This document shows, piece after piece, positions 16,128 through 26,006 of a stretch of 46,989 bases of DNA; the stretch's first letter is position 1, and every line of letters starts with the position of its first letter. The stretch is from CAYPIE01 sp964410665 (GTDB lineage Bacteria; Planctomycetota; Planctomycetia; Gemmatales; Gemmataceae). The translations under genes and the position numbers were made by a program. The stretch lies in assembly GCA_964410665.1 (NCBI GenBank), contig CAYPIE010000046.1:1-46989 (forward strand). The letters are read 5' to 3'. Under the pieces are notes generated by a model that made no database searches, was not told where the DNA came from, and saw nothing but the letters and a program-made list of their open reading frames with translations.

Positions 16128-19100
16128 TCACGAGCCGGGTGCTGCGGGATGAATGACCGTTGCAGGGAGCGGGATGGCTACCCCACTGCCCAGTCGGCCA
16201 GGGACCGGAATCCGGACCGAGGCGGTGGGTGGAGCACGACGAGGCAACAGAACGGTCCCATCGGTGAGGGGCACGAGCAGTCGATCTTCCTGGAAGGCAA
16301 CCATGCCCGCAGCCGGTTGCAGCCCAGCAGGGAGCTGCCTGGCCTTGCTTTGGGCTTGCCCCGAGCGAAGGCCGAGCCGATAGTACTTCCCGGACTGGGT
16401 CATCACCCAAACCTGACCATCGGCCACCATCGGATCGCCCACCAACGTCTGCCCCTCTGGGAGTGTGTACACCCACAAGGGAGAATCCTGTTCCGGATCA
16501 AGCCAAATCAAGTGACGTTGATCAACCATGTAGCTGATCCAGTACCCTTGGTTCTGTTGTCCTTGACGGGTGTGTACATAGGGTCCAGCGGTGATCGGTC
16601 CCGGTGGAATGCTAGGATACAGACGGGTATTCCAGATCCGTTCGGGCCGTTCAGGTTGGTTCGCCGCTAACAGACGGACCTCCTGATTGGTTGTCGCCAA
16701 AACACAACGCAGCACATCTTCACCGGGCAGAGTCTTGATCGGTCGAGCAAGCTCGTAACGAGTTTTGACCTGTTGAAACACCGAAAAGCCTAAATTCCCG
16801 GCTGGCCAGCGTCGTATGGTGAGGCGATCAAGCCCATCACTACAGAGAAACAACTCCTCGGTGAGTGGGGCTAGAGAACCACGAGCCTGGACGGGGGCAT
16901 CGCCAGAACGCCAGATCGGCCCTTCTTCCAATTGTCCGTTTTCGGTGAGCCGATACAACGAACCGTTCGCGAGGGGGAACAACAAGCCATCCCCAAACAC
17001 CACCGGTTCTCCCGCCAATGCTTGGGGCAACGCGACCGAGCGTCGGCGAATTCGGCCTCGGGCATCTAATGTACGGATTAGCATTCGATAGCGCTTCCCG
17101 TCCCGACTGACGCTTAAGGCATGAACGAGTTCATGGCGAGGATCCTTGAGCAACAAGCGAAGATGATTGGCATCGAGATTGGCCAAGGGGGGTGCCACCT
17201 CCCAATTTGGATCGATTCGCCATTCGGACACGGTGGGCTCGAAGTCCTCAATCGGTGGTATCCGATACAAACCCCCGCTCTGATCGAGGAGAATCGTCGC
17301 ATCGCCAAGGCGAACCGGCGAGTTGGCCACCACCATGCCCAGCTGACGTTGCCAGCGGACCGCACCGGAGTGGCGGTCGACGGCGGTGGCGACACACGCA
17401 GTATTGGCTGGGTTTTGCGTGACCAGATAGAGTCGATCGTTGCGGCGACTCTGCTGACTGGGTTGTAGAGGGATACCTAAAGGGAGCGAGGGTGGCTCAA
17501 CTTGCAGTTTCAGGCCCGCTCGCGTGTCGAATTGGAGATCTAATCGCTGCAACTGGCCATCGGCCAAGACCCAAAAGCGATTCCCGTCCATACTCACAAT
17601 CTCCGCCGATGCCGGCAGTGAATGTTCGCGGGCCAGTGCGAAAGGCTTATTGAGGAAGGGAAACAAAATGGAGTCATCGTTCTGACGTTGCTGAATCCCA
17701 AATAGAGCAAATAAGCCGCGGTCGCTCACCATCGCTAGTCGCTCGTAGTCATGCCGCGGTGCGAAGCGGCTGAGGCCGCCGAGGGTGTGTTCGACCAAAG
17801 GCTGGAGAGTGACGATACCGGTTGGGAAGTCACTGGGTAGTGCATAGCCGCGGAGCCGGAGGCGGTCGATGCCCGCAGCCTCCGTGAGAACCAGATACCG
17901 TTGCTGGCTACGCGGAAATGGGTCGAGAATGACCGGAGCGGCCTGCAGACTGCCGGGAGTATGCTGCGTCCCGAGAACCACCGGCTCGGGTTTCAGGGGA
18001 ATGCCCTGCTGATCACGGCGATCGACATCGAGGAGGTAGACGTTTCGGCCCATTGCGGGCAGATACAACTTCGAAGTCCCCGGTTCCCAGGCCATCGGTG
18101 CACCGATCGGCTGCTGAAGCCGGAGGGTGGCCCGCCGCACTCCTTCGACCAGGTCATACTCCGCGAGAGTACCCTGGGCATCTGCCTGAGCGACAAACAC
18201 CCGCGTGTCGATCACTACTGGAGACCCCAGACAGGGGCCATCGAGTGCTTGTCGCCAGCGGATTGCTCCATTCAAGGTATCATGGGCTGTCAGAGCAAAC
18301 TGATTGCCATCATTGGAAGCGACCAACACCAAGTCGGGATTGCTCTCATCCTCCGGAACACGCAGGGGTAGCGTCTGGGCGTCAATGCCCACGCGGGTCG
18401 CCCAACGTACGGCACCGGTGTCGCCATCGAGGACATAAAGTAGTCCGCGCGCTAAAGCGAAGACCACCTCTGGCGTGGGAGAGGGGGTGGCGGTGGGATC
18501 AGCCCGATCGAGGACCCCTGCGAACAGCAGCCCAGGTACGACCGGATCAAGGGTCGACAACGGTGCCATGGGTTGCTGATCTCGAACATATTGCACGCGC
18601 TGGCGAAGAATCTCATCCATTTTGGTGAGCAGATCGATGGTCCTTGGGTGGTCTGCGAGTCCCTCCTTGCTCACCAAAAAGCGAAATCGCTCTCGGTTTT
18701 CTTGCGTGGGCTCGGTCGTGATCTTTGCCAGTTCCTGGAACCGGGCTTCCAAGCGATGGATCTGGTTCAAGCGTTCCTGGAATCGCACAATCTGCGAAGC
18801 GAACTCCGCAGGGCTCGCATCCTCGGGAAGATAGTTTCGCACCAGATCATCGAGTTTCGCCGCCTTCAGTAACCACTGTTGGGATTCGGTGAGCGGTTCC
18901 TCGAGAGCGCCGGGGTTCGCCTGTTCTTGAGCTTCGCTTGCGCGGTTCAGTGCCTGTTCGGCCTTGCCCACGACATGCTCCCCCAATTGCTTGAGAGTGT
19001 CGGTGAGATCCAGGGCAAATTGGTCCGGAGCCAGCAACGGACTGTCGGCATGTTCCGCCAAGAACCCATCGAGCAACTCCACAGCCGGCTGAGGATCTGA

Positions 19101-19970
19101 TGGGTTGACCACCGAACTGACCCGTTCGCGCAAGGGCGTAAGGTCGCGGAAAAAGGTGTACTTCTGAAGGTCCGGACTCTCGGGGAAGGCTTCGATCAGG
19201 GAAGTGTACTGCTCGCGCGCATCCTGATACTTGCCTGCCTCATACAGGGCGTCCGCCTCGGCAGCCAGGCGACTTTCGGTCGCCGCCCAGTAGCGGTAGC
19301 CCTGGTAGCCTCCTAACCCGATCGCCGCCGCGACCAACAAGGTCATTCCCCAAAACGCCGCCTTGCCCAAGCTGCGCCGTCGTTGTCCAGGACGGCTGGC
19401 CATCGTTTCTTCAGAGAATGTCGGCGTCAGCACTCCGGTATTGGTGGCGTCGGAAGGTTGTGAGGTTTCGGGCGTTGGCGAGGTTTCGGGCAGAGGGGGT
19501 TCCACTGCTGCCGACCACGTGATCTCACGGGAAGCGGCATTTGGTTCACTCGGAGTTTCGCCTCCCTCGGACCAATGGATTTCCTTTGGCGGCGGTGTCG
19601 GCTCGGTCGATTGCTCGGCGACTTCGGACCAATGGATTTCCCTCGGTGGGGCTGGGGAGGTCACATCCGTAGGAGTGGACGCGTCGGTCGATTCGGCTTC
19701 GACATACGCCTCGGCGATCGGTAAAAAGTCCGCTACCGAGCCAGATTCATAAGGAACGGGTGGTGTGTCGACGCGCGAGCCGGAACGAGTTGGCCCCGGG
19801 GCCGGGGGGTCGGGCGCGGAGTCCTCGGGGGTGCTTGCTGGAGGATCGGAGTCGATCGTTTCGACCAGAAACACATGTTGACAGTTGGGACAGCGCATCC
19901 CCTTGCCGAGTAAGTCAGGCTGGAGATGGAAGCGGCTCTCACATTCGGGACACTGCGTGGTAATCGACAC
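16128..19970 (-). CDS. Zinc-ribbon, membrane-anchored PQQ-like beta-propeller protein
   Basis: A 1280-aa protein. An MJ0042-type zinc ribbon opens it (Cys7, Cys10, Cys27, Cys30). A Pro/Ser/Thr-rich linker follows with a motif repeated at 19-residue spacing: E-I-H-W-S-E at 111 and 130, and E-I-T-W-S-A at 149. One membrane helix lies at about 204-222, then a TPR-like and helical region (about 235-460), then a long PQQ/quinoprotein-like propeller to the C-terminus. The zinc ribbon should therefore be cytoplasmic and the propeller outside the membrane. Translation starts at GTG 19970, with GAGGA 9 bases upstream. It is the last gene of the MoxR cluster (79 bases after the previous stop). No quinone-binding residues were verified, so an enzymatic role is not claimed. 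Confidence 0.87.
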   Translation of the reverse strand: MSITTQCPECESRFHLQPDLLGKGMRCPNCQHVFLVETIDSDPPASTPEDSAPDPPAPGPTRSGSRVDTPPVPYESGSVADFLPIAEAYVEAESTDASTPTDVTSPAPPREIHWSEVAEQSTEPTPPPKEIHWSEGGETPSEPNAASREITWSAAVEPPLPETSPTPETSQPSDATNTGVLTPTFSEETMASRPGQRRRSLGKAAFWGMTLLVAAAIGLGGYQGYRYWAATESRLAAEADALYEAGKYQDAREQYTSLIEAFPESPDLQKYTFFRDLTPLRERVSSVVNPSDPQPAVELLDGFLAEHADSPLLAPDQFALDLTDTLKQLGEHVVGKAEQALNRASEAQEQANPGALEEPLTESQQWLLKAAKLDDLVRNYLPEDASPAEFASQIVRFQERLNQIHRLEARFQELAKITTEPTQENRERFRFLVSKEGLADHPRTIDLLTKMDEILRQRVQYVRDQQPMAPLSTLDPVVPGLLFAGVLDRADPTATPSPTPEVVFALARGLLYVLDGDTGAVRWATRVGIDAQTLPLRVPEDESNPDLVLVASNDGNQFALTAHDTLNGAIRWRQALDGPCLGSPVVIDTRVFVAQADAQGTLAEYDLVEGVRRATLRLQQPIGAPMAWEPGTSKLYLPAMGRNVYLLDVDRRDQQGIPLKPEPVVLGTQHTPGSLQAAPVILDPFPRSQQRYLVLTEAAGIDRLRLRGYALPSDFPTGIVTLQPLVEHTLGGLSRFAPRHDYERLAMVSDRGLFALFGIQQRQNDDSILFPFLNKPFALAREHSLPASAEIVSMDGNRFWVLADGQLQRLDLQFDTRAGLKLQVEPPSLPLGIPLQPSQQSRRNDRLYLVTQNPANTACVATAVDRHSGAVRWQRQLGMVVANSPVRLGDATILLDQSGGLYRIPPIEDFEPTVSEWRIDPNWEVAPPLANLDANHLRLLLKDPRHELVHALSVSRDGKRYRMLIRTLDARGRIRRRSVALPQALAGEPVVFGDGLLFPLANGSLYRLTENGQLEEGPIWRSGDAPVQARGSLAPLTEELFLCSDGLDRLTIRRWPAGNLGFSVFQQVKTRYELARPIKTLPGEDVLRCVLATTNQEVRLLAANQPERPERIWNTRLYPSIPPGPITAGPYVHTRQGQQNQGYWISYMVDQRHLIWLDPEQDSPLWVYTLPEGQTLVGDPMVADGQVWVMTQSGKYYRLGLRSGQAQSKARQLPAGLQPAAGMVAFQEDRLLVPLTDGTVLLPRRAPPTASVRIPVPGRLGSGVAIPLPATVIHPAAPGS

Positions 19971-20049
19971 GAATTGAAATCCTCGACAGATGGAGGCGAC
20001 CGGGAGCTGGGTCCATCATCGGTCATTGTATCGCATTCCGCCCACAGCG

Positions 20050-22707
20050 TCAGGCGAGCCCAGCCCACTTGCGAATGGCCCACTCGGCAGTGACAAAGCC
20101 GAGAAACAGGACCAGGGGCCACCAGGTCAAGCGAAGTCGTTCGCTGATGGGGTAGGAGCGGGTGACAGTGCGTTCGTTTAATTGCTCGAGCAACATATCC
20201 GCATCGGCCGGGTGGAACATCTCGCCGCCGGTCAGTCCGGCAAGCTTATTCATAAGCGGATAGTTGGTCCCGAGGTCGATCCGTTCAGCACTATCGGGCG
20301 GTCGGACTTGGAAGCGCGCCCGCATCTTGAGTGGGTCTCCCTCGGGCCCGGCCAGTCGAGCCAACTCATCAGCCTGTTCCGGTAGGATCGCTTCCATCGC
20401 GTAATCGCCCGGTGGTAGATCGCCGATGCTCCCTTCCAGGAGACGTGGCTGAGCGGGTCGCGACTGTAACGCGACGCGGGCTACCACTTCTTCAGCTTCC
20501 CCCTTGGCCGCGGGAAGCTGAATCAGCCGCGCACCGACCAGCTCATCGCGCTGCGGGTTCGAAATACGTTCTCCTAAGCGAACGATCACCTCGACTTCCT
20601 GATCCTGGCGATAAATCGGTTCGCGGGTGCCAAAGCGGATGTTGGCATCACCGGTCACCAGGGGTTTGTCCGTGGCTGCCCAGCGAATCACCTGACCCCA
20701 AAAGCGATGATGATACTTATCCCCGGTCTTGAATCGCCAGCGCCAGGTGCTATCCAGACCGACATACAAAACTCGACCAAAGCCATAGTTCTGACGCACC
20801 ATCAGGGCATGGTTGCGTTCGAGTTGCTGTCGTTTATCACCCATGAGTAATTCGCTCGCGCCCCCAGAGGGATCATAGTAGGCGAGCGTTACTGCCCCTT
20901 GCTTGGCCTTGCCCACCACGCCCCAGTAATGGCGAGGGAGGCGTTCCCACCGAGCCAGGCTAGCGCCTACGTTGGGCTCCATCTGCAAGAATGCGGCACG
21001 CTGCCCCTCGGCAGTAAGCCGCACGGGAAAGCCTTCGACCGAGCGCACCTCACGTGCGGATTCGATGGGCAGAAGGTTATTCATCAAACGGAGCGAGGCA
21101 TCTTGTCGCAGGTTGTCCAGATAGCGCAATGGCATCGATCGCTTCCCCGCCAAGATGACCAAGGTTCCACCGCGTTGAGCCACATACCGTTCCAAATCAC
21201 GTCGAAAGGTGGGGGGTAGCTGAGCGATCGAGACATCGCCGAGCACAATGCAATCGTAGGCAGCCAGCGGATCCTCTCCCTGGGGCAACTGCAAGCTGGG
21301 ATAGCCGATTTTCGCCAGTTCGGCAGCGGGAATCCGGTCCAGACGCGGCTGGCCGAACACAACACTTTGTAGCTCCATAATCGGATCGCGCGCCAGTGCC
21401 TTTTCCAGGTAGTGATATTCCCAGCGGGCTTCACCATCGATCAACAGCACTTTTGCCTTGTCGGGAGCCACGTTGATGCGGAACTCGCGGCGATTATTCG
21501 CGCGATGACGATCGGCAGGCAGCTCTGCTTGCTCAGCGTCCCAATCTGCCGAGAGGGTCAGGATCTCCGTCCCGGGCCGATTGAGCGTGGGTTGAAAACG
21601 CAGCACATAGATATGATCGGTGCCATCATGCAAAAACATCTCGGTCCAGGTTTCCCGTGGCAAAGCACCCCCAGTGTCTCCCCAGGCAAGCTCAACGCGG
21701 ACCCGACCCGCGGGCATGTTACTCAGCCGGATACGGGCCTCCACGGTAGCATTCGCACCTTTAAATACATTGCTTTGTGCCTGAACACTTTCAATGGCAA
21801 TATCCGGGGGTGCAGTCCGAGGGCCCAAGGGAACTGGGAAAATAGGGATCCGCTTTTCTTGATATTCGATCGCGGTTTCCTCGGGAGAAGTTCCCCAGTT
21901 ATGCCGCCCATCGGTAAGCAACACCAGCCCGAGCAGGTTGTTTCCTTGTTCACTGGTGCCGCGGAGGCCACGTTCCATGAGGCCGCGCAAGTTGGTAAAC
22001 GATGGAGTGTCACGATCACTGGGGGCCTCTTCCAACAATAATTTCAATTGCGCTTGTTCGTTTGGCAATTCTCCGACTTGTTGGGTAAAGCCCAGTACGG
22101 AGAGTGCATGCCGCTCGGAAAGCTTGCTGAGAAAGCCTTTCTGTTCCGACCGAGATGGTACTAATAGAGCACGCGCCAAATCCCGCCGGCTGAGTGCATC
22201 GACGCGGTCCAAGACTTGTGTATACCGACGACGTGCGGGGGAATCGGCAGCCAAGCGGTCCAGGGGATCGCGGCCCTGTTGCCAGTCTTGGAGCCAGGCT
22301 TCAAGTTCCTCGGCCTCGCACAAGTCATCGGCCAGGTGTAGACTTTGCGCAAGGCGGAGCTTGTCTTGAGGAGGGCGTTGGGGATCGGTGATCTGCATAC
22401 TGTCGGACAGGTCGAGTGCGACGACGACCCGTCCGGGTACGATTTCGGTTTCCGTCCGGGTCAGCACGGGGCGGAAAAACAGCAACGCCGCCAAACATCC
22501 CATGACCAGCCCACGCAATAAGAGCAGCCAACGGGCCGTGACCGGCTGGACCAGTCGCGATTCATAGCGGTACAGCCAGAGCATCAAGGCAAGGAGCAAA
22601 ATGATGATGCCGGCAAACAAGCCGAGATTCAGCCACGGCGGCGTGTCCGTCAAAGGAGCATGGAACTGAAGATCCCAACCAACCAGTGGTAGCGGTAGGC
22701 GAAACAT
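20050..22707 (-). CDS. Membrane protein with VWA-like and GATase-like domains
   Basis: An 885-aa protein. Two membrane helices near the N-terminus (about 28-45 and 62-82) precede a von Willebrand A-like segment with a D-L-S-D-S MIDAS-type motif in V-V-V-A-L-D-L-S-D-S-M. Further on is a class I glutamine amidotransferase-like region (A-K-V-L-L-I-D-G-E-A-R-W-E-Y, later Y-D-C-I-V-L-G-D-V and G-G-T-L-V-I-L-A-G-K), without a confirmed catalytic triad. A final hydrophobic helix lies near the C-terminus (about 862-880). Such proteins accompany MoxR/DUF58/BatA clusters and are thought to act as membrane chaperone-like assemblies. It starts 9 bases after the stop of the BatA-like gene, so translation is probably coupled. 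Confidence 0.86.
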   Translation of the reverse strand: MFRLPLPLVGWDLQFHAPLTDTPPWLNLGLFAGIIILLLALMLWLYRYESRLVQPVTARWLLLLRGLVMGCLAALLFFRPVLTRTETEIVPGRVVVALDLSDSMQITDPQRPPQDKLRLAQSLHLADDLCEAEELEAWLQDWQQGRDPLDRLAADSPARRRYTQVLDRVDALSRRDLARALLVPSRSEQKGFLSKLSERHALSVLGFTQQVGELPNEQAQLKLLLEEAPSDRDTPSFTNLRGLMERGLRGTSEQGNNLLGLVLLTDGRHNWGTSPEETAIEYQEKRIPIFPVPLGPRTAPPDIAIESVQAQSNVFKGANATVEARIRLSNMPAGRVRVELAWGDTGGALPRETWTEMFLHDGTDHIYVLRFQPTLNRPGTEILTLSADWDAEQAELPADRHRANNRREFRINVAPDKAKVLLIDGEARWEYHYLEKALARDPIMELQSVVFGQPRLDRIPAAELAKIGYPSLQLPQGEDPLAAYDCIVLGDVSIAQLPPTFRRDLERYVAQRGGTLVILAGKRSMPLRYLDNLRQDASLRLMNNLLPIESAREVRSVEGFPVRLTAEGQRAAFLQMEPNVGASLARWERLPRHYWGVVGKAKQGAVTLAYYDPSGGASELLMGDKRQQLERNHALMVRQNYGFGRVLYVGLDSTWRWRFKTGDKYHHRFWGQVIRWAATDKPLVTGDANIRFGTREPIYRQDQEVEVIVRLGERISNPQRDELVGARLIQLPAAKGEAEEVVARVALQSRPAQPRLLEGSIGDLPPGDYAMEAILPEQADELARLAGPEGDPLKMRARFQVRPPDSAERIDLGTNYPLMNKLAGLTGGEMFHPADADMLLEQLNERTVTRSYPISERLRLTWWPLVLFLGFVTAEWAIRKWAGLA

Positions 22708-22716
22708 GCCAACCCC

Positions 22717-24921
22717 TCAAGTTGCAGTACGCAGGGCCATTCGTCGAGTTATCCAGAGCTCTACCAGCAAAAAGCCCAGCACCAACAGCAGCACAATCCA
22801 CCAGATCTCTTGCTCTTCGTCCGCTCGATTCAACTCAAGGACCACCTCCTCGACACGGTTGGCAAAGCGGAGATCGGCAACATAACTGGTCAACTGATTA
22901 TGATCGTCCTCGGTCAGCGGCGTCAGATCAAATTCGGCTGGATCGGGTTGGATTACGTAGTAGTGTCGTCGCCCGGTATCGGTGGTCATGGTGTAGACAC
23001 CGACCTGCTGAGTATCCTCAAAGACGAGCGGCCAGGTATCGACCTCGACTCGACGCGTCCCCCCGTCGGGTAGCTCAATCCGGACCGGTCCGGGGCTCTC
23101 GCTGGATTCGGGCTGATAAACCAACGGTTGGCCAGGTTCGAGATTGAACCGAGCACGCCGACCACCGGCCAAGTAGTAACACAATTCATGCATCAACCGG
23201 ACATAGTCCGGCAAGGTGGTCAAGTTGGTCCGCCAACTGGCATCGAGGGGTACGGCGGCCAGGATGACTCGTCCCTTGGCATATTCGCGTTCGACCAGCC
23301 AAGGGGAACGGTTACCCAACAATGCCAGCGGGATGCCACGCGTATCGGCGGGCGTTTCCAGCTTCCAATAGCGTGGAAAGTAAGCCGAGGCCAGGCCACC
23401 AGGAAGCGGTTCACGGAAGAGTTCCAGAGCCGGATGGGTAAAACTGGCCGGCTCCAGTCGCAGGGCTTTGGTCAGATCGTTCACATCGCCGACCGGATCC
23501 ACCAAGCGGGCTGGCAGCCAGCCATCCCCGTCGCGAAACAGAGATTGGTTGTACTCCTCGGCTTGAACGCGATCGCCCAGCGTGACCAGGACGCTGCCGC
23601 CATCACTCAGAAAGTCCGTGACGGCTTTTTGCTGTTCAGGAGCCAGCTGCTGCACGTTCATCAGAGCTAAAACCAAAGGCAGGCCCTTCCCAGACTGCAC
23701 CGGTTCACGGAGCATCGGTGGGCTAAACTGGCTGATCGGGACCACCTTTACGGCAAACGGTGGGGAGGGATGCCGTCGAGGGGCTAAGGCATCGCGAAGA
23801 AAGTCTGAGACACGATGATCCACCGTGGTCCGTGGGTCACCGTCGACAATCAGCACCGGGATCGCCGGCAACACTTCCAAGGCAAAGTCTCGGCGGTTGT
23901 CCGCCGCCAAGGAATCCTCGGGCAAGGTTAAGGTCACCAAATGGGAGCCGGGTGCGGCAAAACGTTGCGTAAAGCTCAGAGGCAGCTTGCCGGCTTGGCG
24001 TTCCCCTTTTGGAACGGGCACGGTCCCGGCCGGTCGGCCGTCGATGGCCAGCTCAAGGTTCCCCGGCGGTCCCGTCTCCGGACCGCTTAAACGTAGAGCC
24101 GTCCGCAGGCGAACCTCGTTGCCAACCACAGCCACAGTTCGGCTGGAGTAGATCGCTTCCAAGGATCGATTGTTGGGGACTTGGTCGCGGCTCCCCGTGG
24201 GGGCCACATCGACCACCCACATCCGGGGGAGCTCTTTCTCTTCCGCCGCAAGCTTGCGACTCAACAGTTCCCAGCGTTCTAAGGCGGCTGGATCGGTCCA
24301 GCCTTGACGCCGCCCATCACTCAGAATGACCATTTCGCGTTGCAGCAAATTACTTTGATTGAGGCGGCGCGAGGCCTGTTGCACTGCCGCCGGCATATCC
24401 AGTCCCCCGGCAGGCGATCGTAGCTCGCGTAACCCAGTCCGCAATGGAGCAAAGTTGCTCAGAAGGGCGTCACGATCAAGATTGGGCACCTGCCGCGCAT
24501 CGATCAAGCCCACCCCATCGCCGGGCTGTAAGGCATCGAGCAGATCTTCGGCGAAGCGGACAGCGTGTTGCTGTTGCGTGGCCTCCTCGGTGACCAGCCC
24601 CATACTCGCCGAGCCATCGACGATCAGCATGAGGTCGCGGTTACTTCGCCCGGCCAGGTCGGCTAACCATGAGCTATTGATCTTGGGGGCAGCCAGGGCC
24701 ATGACGAACAGGGCGATCAACCCCATGCGCAATAGCATGAGCAGCAATTCTTCCAAAAACAGTTTGCGTCGGGTCCGAGATCCCACGTCGAGAAACTGCA
24801 TGGCCGCCCAGTCGACCACATCAAAGCGACGTCGGTTTAACAGATGAATAATCGGTGGGATCAATACGGCGATCAGGCCCAAAAGTAACAGTGGGTTAAG
24901 GAACGCCGGCAAAAACGACAT
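22717..24921 (-). CDS. BatA-like protein with VWA domain
   Basis: A 734-aa membrane protein. The N-terminus matches the double-transmembrane domain of BatA-type proteins (F-L-N-P-L-L-L-L-G-L-I-A-V-L-I-P-P-I-I-H-L-L-N-R-R, then a second helix about 60-80). A VWA domain follows with the D-G-S-A-S metal site in L-M-L-I-V-D-G-S-A-S-M. A GATase-like region (I-P-V-L-I-V-D-G-D-P-R-T) and a C-terminal helix come later. VWA proteins of this kind bind metal-dependently to partners and work with MoxR ATPases. The gene is third in the cluster; 151 bases with small hairpins separate it from the DUF58 gene. Confidence 0.88.
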   Translation of the reverse strand: MSFLPAFLNPLLLLGLIAVLIPPIIHLLNRRRFDVVDWAAMQFLDVGSRTRRKLFLEELLLMLLRMGLIALFVMALAAPKINSSWLADLAGRSNRDLMLIVDGSASMGLVTEEATQQQHAVRFAEDLLDALQPGDGVGLIDARQVPNLDRDALLSNFAPLRTGLRELRSPAGGLDMPAAVQQASRRLNQSNLLQREMVILSDGRRQGWTDPAALERWELLSRKLAAEEKELPRMWVVDVAPTGSRDQVPNNRSLEAIYSSRTVAVVGNEVRLRTALRLSGPETGPPGNLELAIDGRPAGTVPVPKGERQAGKLPLSFTQRFAAPGSHLVTLTLPEDSLAADNRRDFALEVLPAIPVLIVDGDPRTTVDHRVSDFLRDALAPRRHPSPPFAVKVVPISQFSPPMLREPVQSGKGLPLVLALMNVQQLAPEQQKAVTDFLSDGGSVLVTLGDRVQAEEYNQSLFRDGDGWLPARLVDPVGDVNDLTKALRLEPASFTHPALELFREPLPGGLASAYFPRYWKLETPADTRGIPLALLGNRSPWLVEREYAKGRVILAAVPLDASWRTNLTTLPDYVRLMHELCYYLAGGRRARFNLEPGQPLVYQPESSESPGPVRIELPDGGTRRVEVDTWPLVFEDTQQVGVYTMTTDTGRRHYYVIQPDPAEFDLTPLTEDDHNQLTSYVADLRFANRVEEVVLELNRADEEQEIWWIVLLLVLGFLLVELWITRRMALRTAT

Positions 24922-25026
24922 AATCGTCGTCTCTCCTGATGGATCAATGAGCTTAGTTCCGTTGTGCCGGGTTGCCCCGACCGCGGCTCGGCTGCCCGAT
25001 TAGCGAAGCCCGGAACTGGTTTGAAA

Positions 25027-25063
25027 CCCGCCAAGCGGGAAGAGGCTCGCGTGGGCACGAGCC
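25027..25063. repeat. Two small hairpins between DUF58 and BatA-like genes
   Basis: CCCGC-CAA-GCGGG at 25027-25039 is followed at once by GGCTCG (25044-25049) paired with CGAGCC (25058-25063). They lie just after the DUF58 stop codon (25073) in the leftward direction. They could reduce read-through and set the ratio of upstream to downstream products in the operon. No T tract is present. Confidence 0.35.
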
Positions 25064-25072
25064 GAGGCGGAC

Positions 25073-25966
25073 CTAGGTCTGGCGTAAACGCCGGGTCAGA
25101 TAGAGCCCCAACGCCCGTTCGACCGGGTCATCCGTGCGGAGCATGTAATAATCGACGAGCATCGTCCCGGCACGGCGGCGGAGCTCGTTACGAAAATCAT
25201 TGAAACGTTTTAGGTAATCTTCGCGCAAGCGACGAGGATCGACCAAGCGTTCCTGATTGCTCTGTTCCAGGTTACGGAACTTAGTCAAGCGCTTGTAGGG
25301 GAAGTCGACTTCCTCGGGGGCGAGGATGTGGAACAGCAACACTTCATGGCGGCGATGCCGCAGATGTTGTAACGCACGAATCAGGTCATCGAGCTGGTCG
25401 AAAAAGTCGGAGAGGATGACCACCAAGCCACGACGTCGCAGCTGATGTGCTGCCAAATGGTGCCAGATCGGCGCAAGAGCGGTTTCGCCGCCGGGTTGGG
25501 TCTGTTCTAAGGTTTGGATCAGCTTCAAGAAATGTTTCGAGGTGGCATGCGGCGGCATGAGGGCGCGGACCTGGGTATCATGGGTAATTAACCCAACCGC
25601 ATCGCGTTGATGCAACATCAGGTAACTGAGCGAGGCAGCAATATACTGAGCGTAAGCAAACTTGCTCAATTGTTTGCGATCGCCGCGAAAGCCCATACTC
25701 CCGCTAGCATCAACGAGCAGATAGGCCTTGAGGTTGGTCTCTTCCTCGTATTCCTTGATAAAGTAACGGTCGGTTTTCCCAAAGACACGCCAGTCGATGT
25801 GGCGAATTTCATCCCCGGGATAGTATTGGCGATGCTCGGCAAATTCCACACTAAAGCCTTTGTACGGACTTTTATGGACCCCGGTTAAAAAGCCCTCGAC
25901 CAACGAGCGTGCGACCAGAGCCAGGCCGCCATATCGGGCGAGTTCAGTTGGGTCAAATGCAAGCAT
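25073..25966 (-). CDS. DUF58 domain-containing protein
   Basis: A 297-aa protein with the DUF58 core: F-A-E-H-R-Q-Y-Y-P-G-D-E-I-R-H-I-D-W-R-V motif and, further on, a VWA-like fold with D-A-S-G-S-M as metal-site motif. DUF58 proteins are partners of MoxR ATPases, in line with the MoxR gene 40 bases upstream. No membrane helices are seen, so this is a soluble form. ATG 25966 was chosen since GGA precedes it by about 8 bases; the frame is open to 26071 but that part overlaps the MoxR gene and adds no homology. Confidence 0.92.
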   Translation of the reverse strand: MLAFDPTELARYGGLALVARSLVEGFLTGVHKSPYKGFSVEFAEHRQYYPGDEIRHIDWRVFGKTDRYFIKEYEEETNLKAYLLVDASGSMGFRGDRKQLSKFAYAQYIAASLSYLMLHQRDAVGLITHDTQVRALMPPHATSKHFLKLIQTLEQTQPGGETALAPIWHHLAAHQLRRRGLVVILSDFFDQLDDLIRALQHLRHRRHEVLLFHILAPEEVDFPYKRLTKFRNLEQSNQERLVDPRRLREDYLKRFNDFRNELRRRAGTMLVDYYMLRTDDPVERALGLYLTRRLRQT

Positions 25967-26006
25967 ATTTCGTATCCAAGGGACTCGTCGCGACCCCGGG
26001 GCGCCT

